Assembly: GCF_032854445.1 (NCBI RefSeq)
Contig: NW_027018453.1
Location: 1 to 24,889 of the forward strand
Direction: 5' to 3'
Length of the DNA: 24,889 nt
Origin: Liolophura sinensis
Lineage: Eukaryota > Mollusca > Polyplacophora > Chitonida > Chitonidae
Part shown: positions 10,893 through 20,835 of the stretch, in pieces
How positions within the stretch are numbered: position 1 is the first letter of the stretch
Layout of the letters: every line of letters starts with the position of its first letter
Translations under genes and position numbers: made by a program
Notes under the pieces: model-generated
What the model was told of the DNA's origin: nothing
The model's database searches: none
Seen by the model: only the letters and a program-made list of their open reading frames with translations

Positions 10893-10905
10893 TGGGCTTG
10901 GCCCA
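10893..10905 (+). repeat. Hairpin-forming inverted repeat TGGGC-TTG-GCCCA
   Basis: Five-base G+C-rich arms with a three-base loop. In U28 and U45 a G-to-A change gives TGGGCT-T-AGCCCA, extending the arms. Confidence 0.6.
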
Positions 10906-10917
10906 AAGATTTGACAT

Positions 10918-10934
10918 CTTCTGGGCTACCGAAG
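10918..10934 (+). repeat. Small inverted repeat CTTC...GAAG
   Basis: Four-base arms around TGGGCTACC. It is weak alone, and is noted because it follows the Sm-like GATTTGA. A similar CTTC...GAAG pair lies at 10854-10867. Confidence 0.35.
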
Positions 10935-10970
10935 GGCACATAACTTATAATCAAAAGTTGAATATAGTAA

Positions 10971-11518
10971 TGACCAGTCGCGATGGTACATAGTACATGT
11001 AGCCGATTTCAATTAGCAAAAGGACCAGGCAAAAATCCAAAAGTAAAAAAAATGCTCTAATCGTGCTGGTAAGAGGCTAATCCGACGTATTTTGTGACGA
11101 GAAATCGAATGGTGCAAACTGCGTTGCTCTCCGACCAATACTTTTGGCTGTAGCCACAATTGAATCATCATTTATGTCAAAATCACGTGCCCAGCAACGG
11201 CTCTTACTCCATGGAAACCAAGGAAATTTGAAATTTTTCAACAGCTGGAGATGCCTGACCCAATTGCGCATCTTTTGGCACCTTATTGATGTGGGTCAGT
11301 GTTCAATTGTACTTTTTACAGCAGACTGTATCAAGTACCTTGTGTTTTTTATATAAAAATGGTGTGGTTTTTCTACATGTAGATAAAGACATTGAGTTTA
11401 TCTTCGACTTAGAAGTAAGACATTTGCTGGGTGAGTTAAATGGGCTTGGCCCAAAGATTTGACATCTTCTGGGCTACCGAAGGGCACATAACTTATAATC
11501 AAAAGTTGAATATAGTAA
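10971..11518 (+). repeat. Satellite monomer U21
   Basis: m1 G, m2 T, m3 B, m4 G, m6 GA, m7 G, Y, m11 A. Private CpG-to-TpG change (AAACTGCG for AAACCGCG). Closest to U13. Confidence 0.96.
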
Positions 11519-12066
11519 TGACCAGTCGCGATTGTACATAGTACATGTAGCCGATTTCAATGAGCAAAAGGACCAGGCAAAAATCCAAAAGTGGAAAAAA
11601 TGTTCCAATGCTGCTGGTAAGAGGCTAATCCGACGTATTTTGTGACGAGAAATCGAATGGTGCAAACCGCGTTGCTCTCCGACCAATACTTTTGGCTGTA
11701 GCCACAATTGAATCATCATTTATGTCAAAATCACGTGCCCAGCAACGGCTCTTACTCCATGGAAACCAAGGAAATTTGCAATTTTTCAACAGCTGGAGAT
11801 GCCTGACCCAATTGCGCATCTTTTGGCACCTTATTGATGTGGGTCAGTGTTCAATTCTACTTTTTACAGCAGACTGTATCAAGTACCTTGTGGTTTTTAT
11901 ATAAAAATGGTGTGGTTTTTCTACATGTAGATAAAGACATTGAGTTTATCTTCGACTTAGAAGTAAGACATTTGCTGGGTGAGTTAAATGGGCTTGGCCC
12001 AAAGATTTGACGTCTTCTGGGCTACCGAAGGGCACATAACTTATAATCAAAAGTTGAATATAGTAA
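11519..12066 (+). repeat. Satellite monomer U22 (recombinant)
   Basis: m1 T, m2 G, m3 A, m4 G, m6 GC, m7 G, m8 339C, m9 G with m10 C..G (discordant X/Y), m11 G. Confidence 0.96.
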
Positions 12067-12614
12067 TGACCAGTCGCGATTGTACATAGTACATGTAGCC
12101 GATTTCAATTAGCAAAAGGACCAGGCAAAAATCCAAAAGTAAAAAAAATGCTCCAATCGTGCTGGTAAGAGGCTAATCCGACGTATTTTGTGACGAGAAA
12201 TCGAATGGTGCAAACCGCGTTGCTCTCCGACCAATACTTTTGGCTGTAGCCACAATTGAATCATCATTTATGTCAAAATCACGTGCCCAGCAACGGCTCT
12301 TACTCCATGGAAACCAAGGAAATTTGCAATTTTTCAACAGCTGGAGATGCCTGACCCAATTGCACATCTTTTGGCACCTTATTGATGTGGGTCAGTGTTC
12401 AATTGTACTTTTTACAGCAGACTGTATCAAGTACCTTGTGGTTTTTATATAAAAATGGTGTGGTTTTTCTACATGTAGATAAAGAGATTAAGTTTATCTT
12501 CGACTTAGAAGTAAGACATTTGCTGGGTGAGTTAAATGGGCTTGGCCCAAAGATTTGACATCTTCTGGGCTACCGAAGGGCACATAACTTATAATCAAAA
12601 GTTGAATATAGTAA
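12067..12614 (+). repeat. Satellite monomer U23
   Basis: m1 T, m2 T, m3 B', m4 G, m6 GC, m7 G, X, m11 A. Private TTGCACATC, a CpG-to-CpA change. Confidence 0.96.
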
Positions 12615-13162
12615 TGACCAGTCGCGATTGTACATAGTACATGTAGCCGATTTCAATGAGCAAAAGGACCAGGCAAAAATCCAAAAGTGGAAAAAATGTT
12701 CCAATGCTGCTGGTAAGAGGCTAATCCGACGTATTTTGTGACGAGAAATCGAATGGTGCAAACCGCGTTGCTCTCCGACCAATACTTTTGGCTGTAGCCA
12801 CAATTGAATCATCATTTATGTCAAAATCACGTGCCCAGCAACGGCTCTTACTCCATGGAAACCAAGGAAATTTGCAATTTTTCAACACCTGGAGATGCCT
12901 GACCCAATTGCGCATCTTTTGGCACCTTATTGATGTGGGTCAGTGTTCAATTGTACTTTTTACAGCAGACTGTATCAAGTACCTTGTGGTTTTTATATAA
13001 AAATGGTGTGGTTTTTCTACATGTAGATAAAGAGATTAAGTTTATCTTCGACTTAGAAGTAAGACATTTGCTGGGTGAGTTAAATGGGCTTGGCCCAAAG
13101 ATTTGACATCTTCTGGGCTACCGAAGGGCACATAACTTATAATCAAAAGTTGAATATAGTAA
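12615..13162 (+). repeat. Satellite monomer U24
   Basis: m1 T, m2 G, m3 A, m4 G, m6 GC, m7 C, X, m11 A. One of three left-domain copies with m7 = C. Confidence 0.96.
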
Positions 13163-13709
13163 TGACCAGTCGCGATTGTACATAGTACATGTAGCCGATT
13201 TCAATTAGCAAAAGGACCAGGCAAAAATCCAAAAGTGGAAAAAATGTTCCAATGCTGCTGGTAAGAGGCTAATCCGACGTATTTTGTGACGAGAAATCGA
13301 ATGGTGCAAACCGCGTTGCTCTCCGACCAATACTTTTGGCTGTAGCCACAATTGAATCATCATTTATGTCAAAATCACGTGCCCAGCAACGGCTCTTACT
13401 CCATGGAAACCAAGGAAATTTGCAATTTTTCAACAGCTGGAGATGCCTGACCCAATTGCGCATCTTTTGGCACCTTATTGATGTGGGTCAGTGTTCAATT
13501 GTACTTTTTACAGCAGACTGTATCAAGTACCTTGTGTTTTTTATATAAAATGGTGTGGTTTTTCTACATGTAGATAAAGACATTGAGTTTATCTTCGACT
13601 TAGAAGTAAGACATTTGCTGGGTGAGTTAAATGGGCTTGGCCCAAAGATTTGACGTCTTCTGGGCTACCGAAGGGCACATAACTTATAATCAAAAGTTGA
13701 ATATAGTAA
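13163..13709 (+). repeat. Satellite monomer U25
   Basis: m1 T, m2 T, m3 A, m4 G, m6 GC, m7 G, Y, m11 G. Length 547; the first indel after the in-register stretch, one A lost just after the TATA box. Confidence 0.95.
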
Positions 13710-14254
13710 TGACCAGTCGCGATTGTACATAGTACATGTAGCCGATTTCAATTAGCAAAAGGACCAGGCAAAAATCCAAAAGTAAAAAAAAATGCTCCAA
13801 TCGTGCTGGTAAGAGGCTAATCCGACGTATTTTGTGACGAGAAATCGAATGGTGCAAACCGCGTTGCTCTCCGACCAATACTTTTGGCTGTAGCCACAAT
13901 TGAATCATCATTTATGTCAAAATCACGTGCCCAGCAACGGCTCTTACTCCATGGAAACCAAGGAAATTTGCAATTTTTCAACAGCTGGAGATGCCTGACC
14001 CAATTGCGCATCTTTTGGCACCTTATTGATGTGGGTCAGTGTTCAATTGTACTTTTTACAGCAGATATCAAGTACCTTGTGGTTTTTTATATAAAATGGT
14101 GTGGTTTTTCTACATGTAGATAAAGAGATTAAGTTTATCTTCGACTTAGAAGTAAGACATTTGCTGGGTGAGTTAAATGGCTTGGCCCAAAGATTTGACA
14201 TCTTCTGGGCTACCGAAGGGCACATAACTTATAATCAAAAGTTGAATATAGTAA
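13710..14254 (+). repeat. Satellite monomer U26
   Basis: m1 T, m2 T, m3 B' (nine A), m4 G, m6 GC, m7 G, X, m11 A. TG lost from CAGACTGTATC (now CAGATATC), with a G lost in ATGGCTTGG. The last B' copy in the window. Confidence 0.95.
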
Positions 14255-14803
14255 TGACCAGTCGCGATTGTACATAGTACATGTAGCCGATTTCAATTAG
14301 CAAAAGGACCAGGCAAAAATCCAAAAGTGGAAAAATGTTCCAATGCTGCTGGTAAGAGGCTAATCCGACGTATTTTGTGACGAGAAATCGAATGGTGCAA
14401 AACCGCGTTGCTCTCCGACCAATACTTTTGGCTGTAGCCACAATTGAATCATCATTTATGTCAAAATCACGTGCCCAGCAACGGCTCTTACTCCATGGAA
14501 ACCAAGGAAATTTGCAATTTTTTCAACACCTGGAGATGCCTGACCCAATTGCGCATCTTTTGGCACCTTATTGATGTGGGTCAGTGTTCAATTGTACTTT
14601 TAACAGCAGACTGTATCAAGTACCTTGTGTTTTTTATATAAAAATGGTGTGGTTTTTCTACATGTAGATAAAGACATTGAGTTTATCTTCGACTTAGAAG
14701 TAAGACATTTGCTGGGTGAGTTAAATGGGCTTGGCCCAAAGATTTGACATCTTCTGGGCTACCGAAGGGCACATAACTTATAATCAAAAGTTGAATATAG
14801 TAA
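14255..14803 (+). repeat. Satellite monomer U27
   Basis: m1 T, m2 T, m3 A, m4 G, m6 GC, m7 C, m8 347A, Y, m11 A. Same haplotype as U44. Confidence 0.95.
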
Positions 14804-15350
14804 TGACCAGTCGCGATTGTACATAGTACATGTAGCCGATTTCAATTAGCAAAAGGACCAGGCAAAAATCCAAAAGTGGAAAAAATGTTCCAATGCTGCT
14901 GGTAAGAGGCTAATCCGACGTATTTTGTGACGAGAAATCGAATGGTGCAAACCGCGTTGCTCTCCGACCAATACTTTTGGCTGTAGCCACAATTGAATGA
15001 TCATTTATGTCAAAATCACGTGCCAGCAACGGCTCTTACTCATGGAAACCAAGGAAATTTGCAATTTTTCAACACCTGGAGATGCCTGACCCAATTGCGC
15101 ATCTTTTGGCACCTTATTGATGTGGGTCAGTGTTCAATTGTATTTTTTACAGCAGACTGTATCAAGTACCTTGTGGTTTTTATATAAAAATGGTGTGGTT
15201 TTTCTACATGTAGATTAAAGAGATTAAGTTTATCTTCGACTTAGAAGTAAGACATTTGCTGGGTGAGTTAAATGGGCTTAGCCCAAAGATTTGACATCTT
15301 CTGGGCTACCGAAGGGCACATAACTTATAGTCAAAAGATGAATATAGTAA
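14804..15350 (+). repeat. Satellite monomer U28
   Basis: m1 T, m2 T, m3 A, m4 G, GAATGATCATTT at the m5 region, m6 GC, m7 C, m8 342T, X, m11 A, plus GGGCTTAGCCC and TATAGTCAAAAGATG. All of these recur in U45. Confidence 0.95.
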
Positions 15351-15899
15351 TGACCAGTCGCGATGGTACATAGTACATGTAGCCGATTTCAATTAGCAAA
15401 AGGACCAGGCAAATATCCAAAAGTGGAAAAAATGTTCCAATGCTGCTGGTAAGAGGCTAATCCGACGTATTTTGTGACGAGAAATCGAATGGTGCAAACC
15501 GCGTTGCTCTCCGACCAATACTTTTGGCTGTAGCCACAATTGAATCATCAATTATGTCAAATCACGTGCCCAGCAACGGCTCTTACTCTATGGAAACCAA
15601 GGAAATTTGCGATTTTTCAACACCTGGAGATGCCTGACCCAATTGCGCATCTTTTGGCACCTTATTGATGTGGGTCAGTGTTCAATTGTACTTTTTACAG
15701 CAGACTGTATCAAGTACCTTGTGTTTTTTATATAAAAAATGGTGTGGTTTTTTCTACATGTAGATAAAGAGAATAAGTTTATCTTCGACTTAGAAGTAAG
15801 ACATTTGCTGGGTGAGTTAAATGGGCTTGGCCCAAAGATTTGACATCTTCTGGGCTACCGAAGGGCACATAACTTATAATCAAAAGTTGAATATAGTAA
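15351..15899 (+). repeat. Satellite monomer U29 (recombinant)
   Basis: m1 G, m2 T, CAAATATCC before an A-type m3, m4 G, m5 A, private TTTGCGATTTT, m7 C, m9 T with GAGAATAAG (discordant), m11 A. Its 5' half matches U46. Confidence 0.95.
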
Positions 15900-16448
15900 T
15901 GACCAGTCGCGATTGTACATAGTACATGTAGCCGATTTCAATTAGCAAAAGGACCAGGCAAAAATCCAAAAGTGGAAAAAATGTTCCAATGCTGCTGGTA
16001 AGAGGCTAATCCAACGTATTTTGTGACGAGAAATCGAATGGTGCAAACCGCGTTGCTCTCCGACCAATACTTTTGGCTGTAGCCACAATTGAATCATCAA
16101 TTATGTCAAAATCACGTGCCCAGGAACGGCTCTTACTCCATGGAAACCAAGGAAATTTCCAATTTTTCAAACAGCTGGAGATGCCTGACCCAATTGCGCA
16201 TCTTTTGGCACCTTACTGATGTGGGTCAGTGTTCAATTGTACTTTTTACAGCAGACTGTATCAAGTACCTTGTGTTTTTTATATAAAAATGGTGTGGTTT
16301 TTCTACATGTAGATAAAGAGATTAAGTTTATCTTCGACTTAGAAGTAAGACATTTGCTGGGTGAGTGAAATGGGCTTGGCCCAAAGATTTGACGTCTTCT
16401 GGGCTACCGAAGGGCACATAACTTATAATCAAAAGTTGAATATAGTAA
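15900..16448 (+). repeat. Satellite monomer U30 (recombinant)
   Basis: m1 T, m2 T, m3 A, private CCAACGTA, m5 A, m6 CC, m7 G, TTACTGATG, m9 T with m10 G..A (discordant), GAGTGAAATGG, m11 G. Confidence 0.95.
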
Positions 16449-16996
16449 TGACCAGTCGCGATGGTACATAGTACATGTAGCCGATTTCAATTAGCAAAAG
16501 GACCACGCAAAAATCCAAAAGTGGAAAAAAATGCTCCAATGCTGCTGGTAAGAGACTAATCTGACGTATTTTGTGACGAGAAATCGAATGGTGCAAACCG
16601 CGTTGCTCTCCGACCAATACTTTTGGCTGTAGCCACAATTGAATCATCAATTATGTCAAAATCACGTGCCCAGCAACAGCTCTTACTCCATGGAAACCAA
16701 GGAAATTTACAATTTTTCAACACCTGGAGATGCCTGACCAATTGCGCATCTTTTGGCACCTTATTGATGTGGGTCAGTGTTCAATTGTACTTTTTACAGC
16801 AGACTGTATCAAGTACCTTGTGTTTTTTATATAAAAATGGTGTGGTTTTTCTACATGTAGATAAAGACATTGAGTTTATCTTCGACTTAGAAGTAAGACA
16901 TTTGCTGGGTGAGTTAAATGGGCTTGGCCCAAAGATTTGACGTCTTCTGGGCTACCGAAGGGCACATAACTTATAATCAAAAGTTGAATATAGTAA
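16449..16996 (+). repeat. Satellite monomer U31
   Basis: m1 G, m2 T, ACCACGCAAAA, mosaic m3 (GG, C85, C88, then GC), AGACTAATCTGACG, m5 A, CAACAGCTC, m6 AC, m7 C, Y, m11 G. Apart from m1, these markers recur in U39. Confidence 0.95.
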
Positions 16997-17545
16997 TGAC
17001 CAGTCGCGATGGTACATAGTACATGTAGCCGATTTCAATGAGCAAAAGGACCAGGCAAAAATCCAAAAGTAAAAAAAAATGCTCTAATCGTGCTGGTAAG
17101 AGGCTAATCCGACGTATTTTGTGACGAGAAATCGAATGGTGCAAACCGCGTTGCTCTCCGACCAATACTTTTGGCTGTAGCCACAATTGAATCATCATTT
17201 ATGTCAAAATCACGTGCCCAGCAACGGCTCTTACTCCATGGAAACCAAGGAAATTTGCTATTTTTCAACACCTGGAGATGCCTGACCCAATTGCGCATCT
17301 TTTGGCACCTTACTGATGTGGGTCAGTGTTCAATTGTACTTTTAACAGCAGACTGTATCAAGTACCTTGTGTTTTTTATATAAAAATGGTGTGGTTTTTC
17401 TACATGTAGATAAAGACATTGAGTTTATCTTCGACTTAGAAGTAAGACATTTGCTGGGTGAGTTAAATGGGCTTGGCCCAAAGATTTGACGTCTTCTGGG
17501 CTACCGAAGGGCACATAACTTATAATCAAAAGTTGAATATAGTAA
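16997..17545 (+). repeat. Satellite monomer U32
   Basis: m1 G, m2 G, m3 B, m4 G, m5 T, A262T (TTTGCTATTTT), m7 C, TTACTGATG, m8 347A, Y, m11 G. Nearly the same as U40. Confidence 0.95.
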
Positions 17546-18091
17546 TGACCAGTCGCGATTGTACATAGTACATGTAGCCGATTTCAATTAGCAAAAGGAC
17601 CAGGCAAAAATCCAAAAGTGGAAAAAATGTTCCAATGCTGCTGGTAAGAGGCTAATCCGACGTATTTTGTGACGAGAAATCGAATGGTGCAAACCGCGTT
17701 GCTCTCCGACCAATACTTTTGGCTGTAGCCACAATTGAATCATCATTTATGTCAAAATCACGTGCCCAGCAACGGCTCTTACTCCATGGAAACCAAGGAA
17801 ATTTGCAATTTTTCAACAGCTGGAGATGCCTGACCCAATTGCGCATCTTTTGGCACCTTATTGATGTGGGTCAGTGTTCAATTGTACTTTTTACAGCAGA
17901 CTGTATCAAGTACCTTGTGGTTTTTATAAAAATGGTGTGGTTTTTCTACATGTAGATAAAGAGATTAAGTTTATCTTCGACTTAGAAGTAAGGCATTTGC
18001 TGGGTGAGTGAAATGGGCTTGGCCCAAAGATCTGACATCTTCTGGGCTACCGAAGGGCACATAACTTATAATCAAAAGTTGAATATAGTAA
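17546..18091 (+). repeat. Satellite monomer U33
   Basis: m1 T, m2 T, m3 A, m4 G, m6 GC, m7 G, X, m11 A. TATA box shortened by two bases (TTTTTATAAAAATGG); private AAGGCATTT, GAGTGAAATGG and GATCTGAC. Confidence 0.95.
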
Positions 18092-18640
18092 TGACCAGTC
18101 GCGATTGTACATAGTACATGTAGCCGATTTCAATTAGCAAAAGGACCAGGGAAAATTCCAAAAGTGGAAAAAATGTTCCAATGCTGCTGGTAAGAGGCTA
18201 ATCCGACGTATTTGTGACGAGAAATCGAATGGTGCAAACCGCGTTGCTCTCCGACCAATACTTTTGGCTGTAGCCACAATTGAATCATCATTTATGTCAA
18301 AATCACGTGCCCAGCAACGGCTCTTACTCCATGGAAACCAAGGAAAATTTGCAATTTTTCAACACCTGGAGATGCCTGACCCAATTGCGCATCTTTTGGC
18401 ACCTTATTGATGTGGGTCAGTGTTCAATTGTACTTTTTACAGCAGACTGTATCAAGTACCTTGTGGTTTTTATATAAAAATGGTGTGGTTTTTTCTACAT
18501 GTAGATAAAGAGATTCAGTTTATCTTCGACTTAGAAGTAAGACATTTGCTGGGTGAGTTAAATGGGCTTGGCCCAAAGATTTGACATCTTCTGGGCTACC
18601 GAAGGGCACATAACTTATAATCAAAAGTTGAATATAGTAA
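18092..18640 (+). repeat. Satellite monomer U34
   Basis: m1 T, m2 T, m3 A, m4 G, m6 GC, m7 C, X with private GAGATTCAG, m11 A. Private CCAGGGAAAATTCC. Confidence 0.95.
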
Positions 18641-19191
18641 TGACCAGTCGCGATTGTACATAGTACATGTAGCCGATTTCAATTAGCAAAAGGACCAGGC
18701 AAAAATCCAAAAGTGGAAAAAAATGTTCCAATGCTGCTGGTAAGAGGCTAATCCGACGTATTTTGTGACGAGAAATCGAATGGTGCGAACCGCGTTGCTC
18801 TCCGACCAATACTTTTGGCTGTAGCCACAAATTGGAATCATCATTTATGTCAAAATCACGTGCCCAGCAACGGCTCTTACTCCATGGAAACCAAGGAAAT
18901 TTCCAATTTTTCAACAGCTGGAGATGCCTGACCCAATTGCGCATCTTTTGGCACCTTATTGATGTGGGTCAGTGTTCAATTGTACTTTTTACAGCAGACT
19001 GTATCAAGTACCTTGTGTTTTTTTATATAAAATGGTGTGGTTTTTCTACATGTAGATAAAGACATTGAGTTTATCTTCGACTTAGAAGTAAGACATTTGC
19101 TGGGTGAGTTAAATGGGCTTGGCCCAAAGATTTGACATCTTCTGGGCTACCGAAGGGCACATAACTTATAATCAAAAGTTGAATATAGTAA
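18641..19191 (+). repeat. Satellite monomer U35
   Basis: m1 T, m2 T, m3 A, m4 G, m6 CC, m7 G, Y, m11 A. Private GGTGCGAACC; two extra bases in CAAATTGGAATC. Confidence 0.95.
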
Positions 19192-19739
19192 TGACCAGTC
19201 GCGATTGTACATAGTACATGTAGCCGATTTCAATTAGCAAAAGGACCAGGCAAAAATCCAAAAGTGGAAAAAATGTTCCAATGCTGCTGGTAAGAGGCTA
19301 ATCCGACGTATTTTGTGACGAGAAATCGAATGGTGCAAACCGCGTTGCTCTCTGACCAATACTTTTGGCTGTAGCCACAATTGAATCATCATTTATGTCA
19401 AAATCACGTGCCCAGCAACGGCTCTTACTCCATGGAAACCAAGGAAATTTGCAATTTTTCAACACCTGGAGATGCCTGACCCAATTGCGCATCTTTTGGC
19501 ACCTTATTGATGTGGGTCAGTGTTCAATTGTATTTTTTACAGCAGACTGTATCAAGTACCTTGTGGTTTTTATATAAAAATGGTGTGGTTTTTCTACATG
19601 TAGATAAAGAGATTAAGTTTATCTTCGACTTAGAAGTAAGACATTTGCTGGGTGAGTTAAATGGGCTTGGCCCAAAGATTTGACATCTTCTGGGCTACCG
19701 AAGGGCACATAACTGATAATCAAAAGTTGAATATAGTAA
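19192..19739 (+). repeat. Satellite monomer U36
   Basis: m1 T, m2 T, m3 A, m4 G, m6 GC, m7 C, m8 342T, X, m11 A. Private CpG loss (CTCTGACC) and AACTGATAATC. Confidence 0.95.
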
Positions 19740-20288
19740 TGACCAGTTCGCGATTGTACATAGTACATGTAGCCGATTTCAATTAGCAAAAGGACCAGGC
19801 AAAAATCCAAAAGTGGAAAAAATGTTCCAATGCTGCTGGTAAGAGGCTAATCCGACGTATTTTGTGACGAGAAATCGAATGGTGCAAACCGCGTTGCTCT
19901 CCGACCAATACTTTTGGCTGTAGCCACAATTGAATCATCATTTATGTCAAAATCACGTGCCCAGCAACGGCTCTTACTCCATGGAAACCAAGGAAATTTG
20001 CAATTTTTCAACACCTGGAGATGCCTGACCCAATTGCGCATCTTTTGGCACCTTATTGATGTGGTCAGTGTTCAATTGTACTTTTTACAGCAGACTGTAT
20101 CAAGTACCTTGTGGTTTTTATATAAAAATGGTGTGGTTTTTCTACATGTAGATAAAGACATTGAGTTTATCTTCGACTTAGAAGTAAGACATTTGCTGGG
20201 TGAGTTAAATGGGCTTGGCCCAAAGATTTGACATCTTCTGGGCTACCGAAGGGCCACATAACTTATAATCAAAAGATGAATATAGTAA
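19740..20288 (+). repeat. Satellite monomer U37 (recombinant)
   Basis: m1 T, m2 T, m3 A, m4 G, m6 GC, m7 C, m9 G with m10 C..G (discordant), m11 A. Ends with TCAAAAGATG, the marker that precedes CAAATATCC in the next unit. Confidence 0.95.
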
Positions 20289-20835
20289 TGACCAGTCCGC
20301 GATTGTACATAGTACATGTAGCCGATTTCAATTAGCAAAAGGACCAGGCAAATATCCAAAAGTGGAAAAAATGTTCCAATGCTGCTGGTAAGAGGCTAAT
20401 CCGACGTATTTTGTGACGAGAAATCGAATGGTGCAAACAGCGTTGCTCTCCGAGCAATACTTTTGGCTGTAGCCACAATTGAATCATCAATTATGTCAAA
20501 ATCACGTGCCCAGCAACGGCTCTTACTCCATGGAAACCAAGGAAATTTACAATTTTTCAACACCTGGAGATGCCTGGCCAATTGCGCATCTTTTGGCACC
20601 TTATTGATGTGGGTCAGTGTTCAATTGTACTTTTACAGCAGACTGTATCAAGTACCTTGTGTTTTTTATATAAAAAATGGTGTGGTTTTTCTACATGTAG
20701 ATAAAGACATTGAGTTTATCTTCGACTTAGAAGTAAGACATTTGCTGGGTGAGTTAAATGGGCTTGGCCAAAGATTTGACATCTTCTGGGCTACCGAAGG
20801 GCACATAACTTATAATCAAAAGTTGAATATAGTAA
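20289..20835 (+). repeat. Satellite monomer U38 (mosaic of U29-like and U31-like)
   Basis: m1 T (with an extra C in CAGTCCGCG), m2 T, CAAATATCC, A-type m3, private CAAACAGCG and CCGAGCAAT, m5 A, m6 AC, m7 C, Y, m11 A. The 5' part resembles U29 and the 3' part resembles U31. Confidence 0.95.

Larger units (their letters stand above)
10832..10940 (+). ncRNA. Hypothetical spliced-leader/snRNA-like transcript, repeated per monomer
   Basis: Seen: TATA box 30 bp upstream; about 50 nt of leader; consensus donor GGTGAGT at 10882-10888; hairpin TGGGC-TTG-GCCCA at 10893-10905; Sm-like GATTTGA at 10908-10914 (purine-A-U3-G-purine, with fewer U than usual); hairpin CTTC/GAAG at 10918-10934. Known: spliced-leader RNAs are short (about 80-150 nt), often encoded in tandem arrays, and run exon, donor, structured intron-like part with an Sm site. 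Inferred: these pieces could form such an RNA. Against: the leader matches no SL I know and differs between X and Y copies at two bases; the Sm site is weak; no expression evidence exists. Confidence 0.12.
10423..10970 (+). repeat. Satellite monomer U20 (reference copy)
   Basis: m1 T, m2 T, m3 A, m4 G, m5 T, m6 GC, m7 G, X, m11 A, with no private changes noticed. Hand count 219 G+C of 548 (40%) and 15 CpG. It lies in the indel-free stretch and is used to place the motifs annotated below. Confidence 0.97.
7683..13547. other. Indel-free, strictly 548-bp-phased stretch
   Basis: Ten consecutive monomers (U15-U24) and most of U25 are exactly in register. The first slip afterwards is one A lost after the TATA box of U25, near 13548. 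Monomers on either side carry several single-base gains or losses each. A difference in read depth or polishing is the simplest explanation. Confidence 0.8.
1..14254. other. Left, more homogeneous array domain (U1-U26)
   Basis: In 23 of 26 monomers m7 is G (CAGCTG); only U2, U17 and U24 have C. All B' blocks (U8, U9, U18, U23, U26) and all m4=C copies (U2, U8, U11, U13, U16) are here. The m5=A, m6=AC and m8 342T or 347A variants of the right domain are absent. The domain label is an inference from marker frequencies. Confidence 0.75.

Noticed and set aside
11474-11719. Minus-strand frames of 73-81 codons beginning MMIQLWLQPK, seen in several monomers
   Set aside because: Their length and C-termini change with single-base indels and with the m3 type; they are a second shadow frame of the same repeat.
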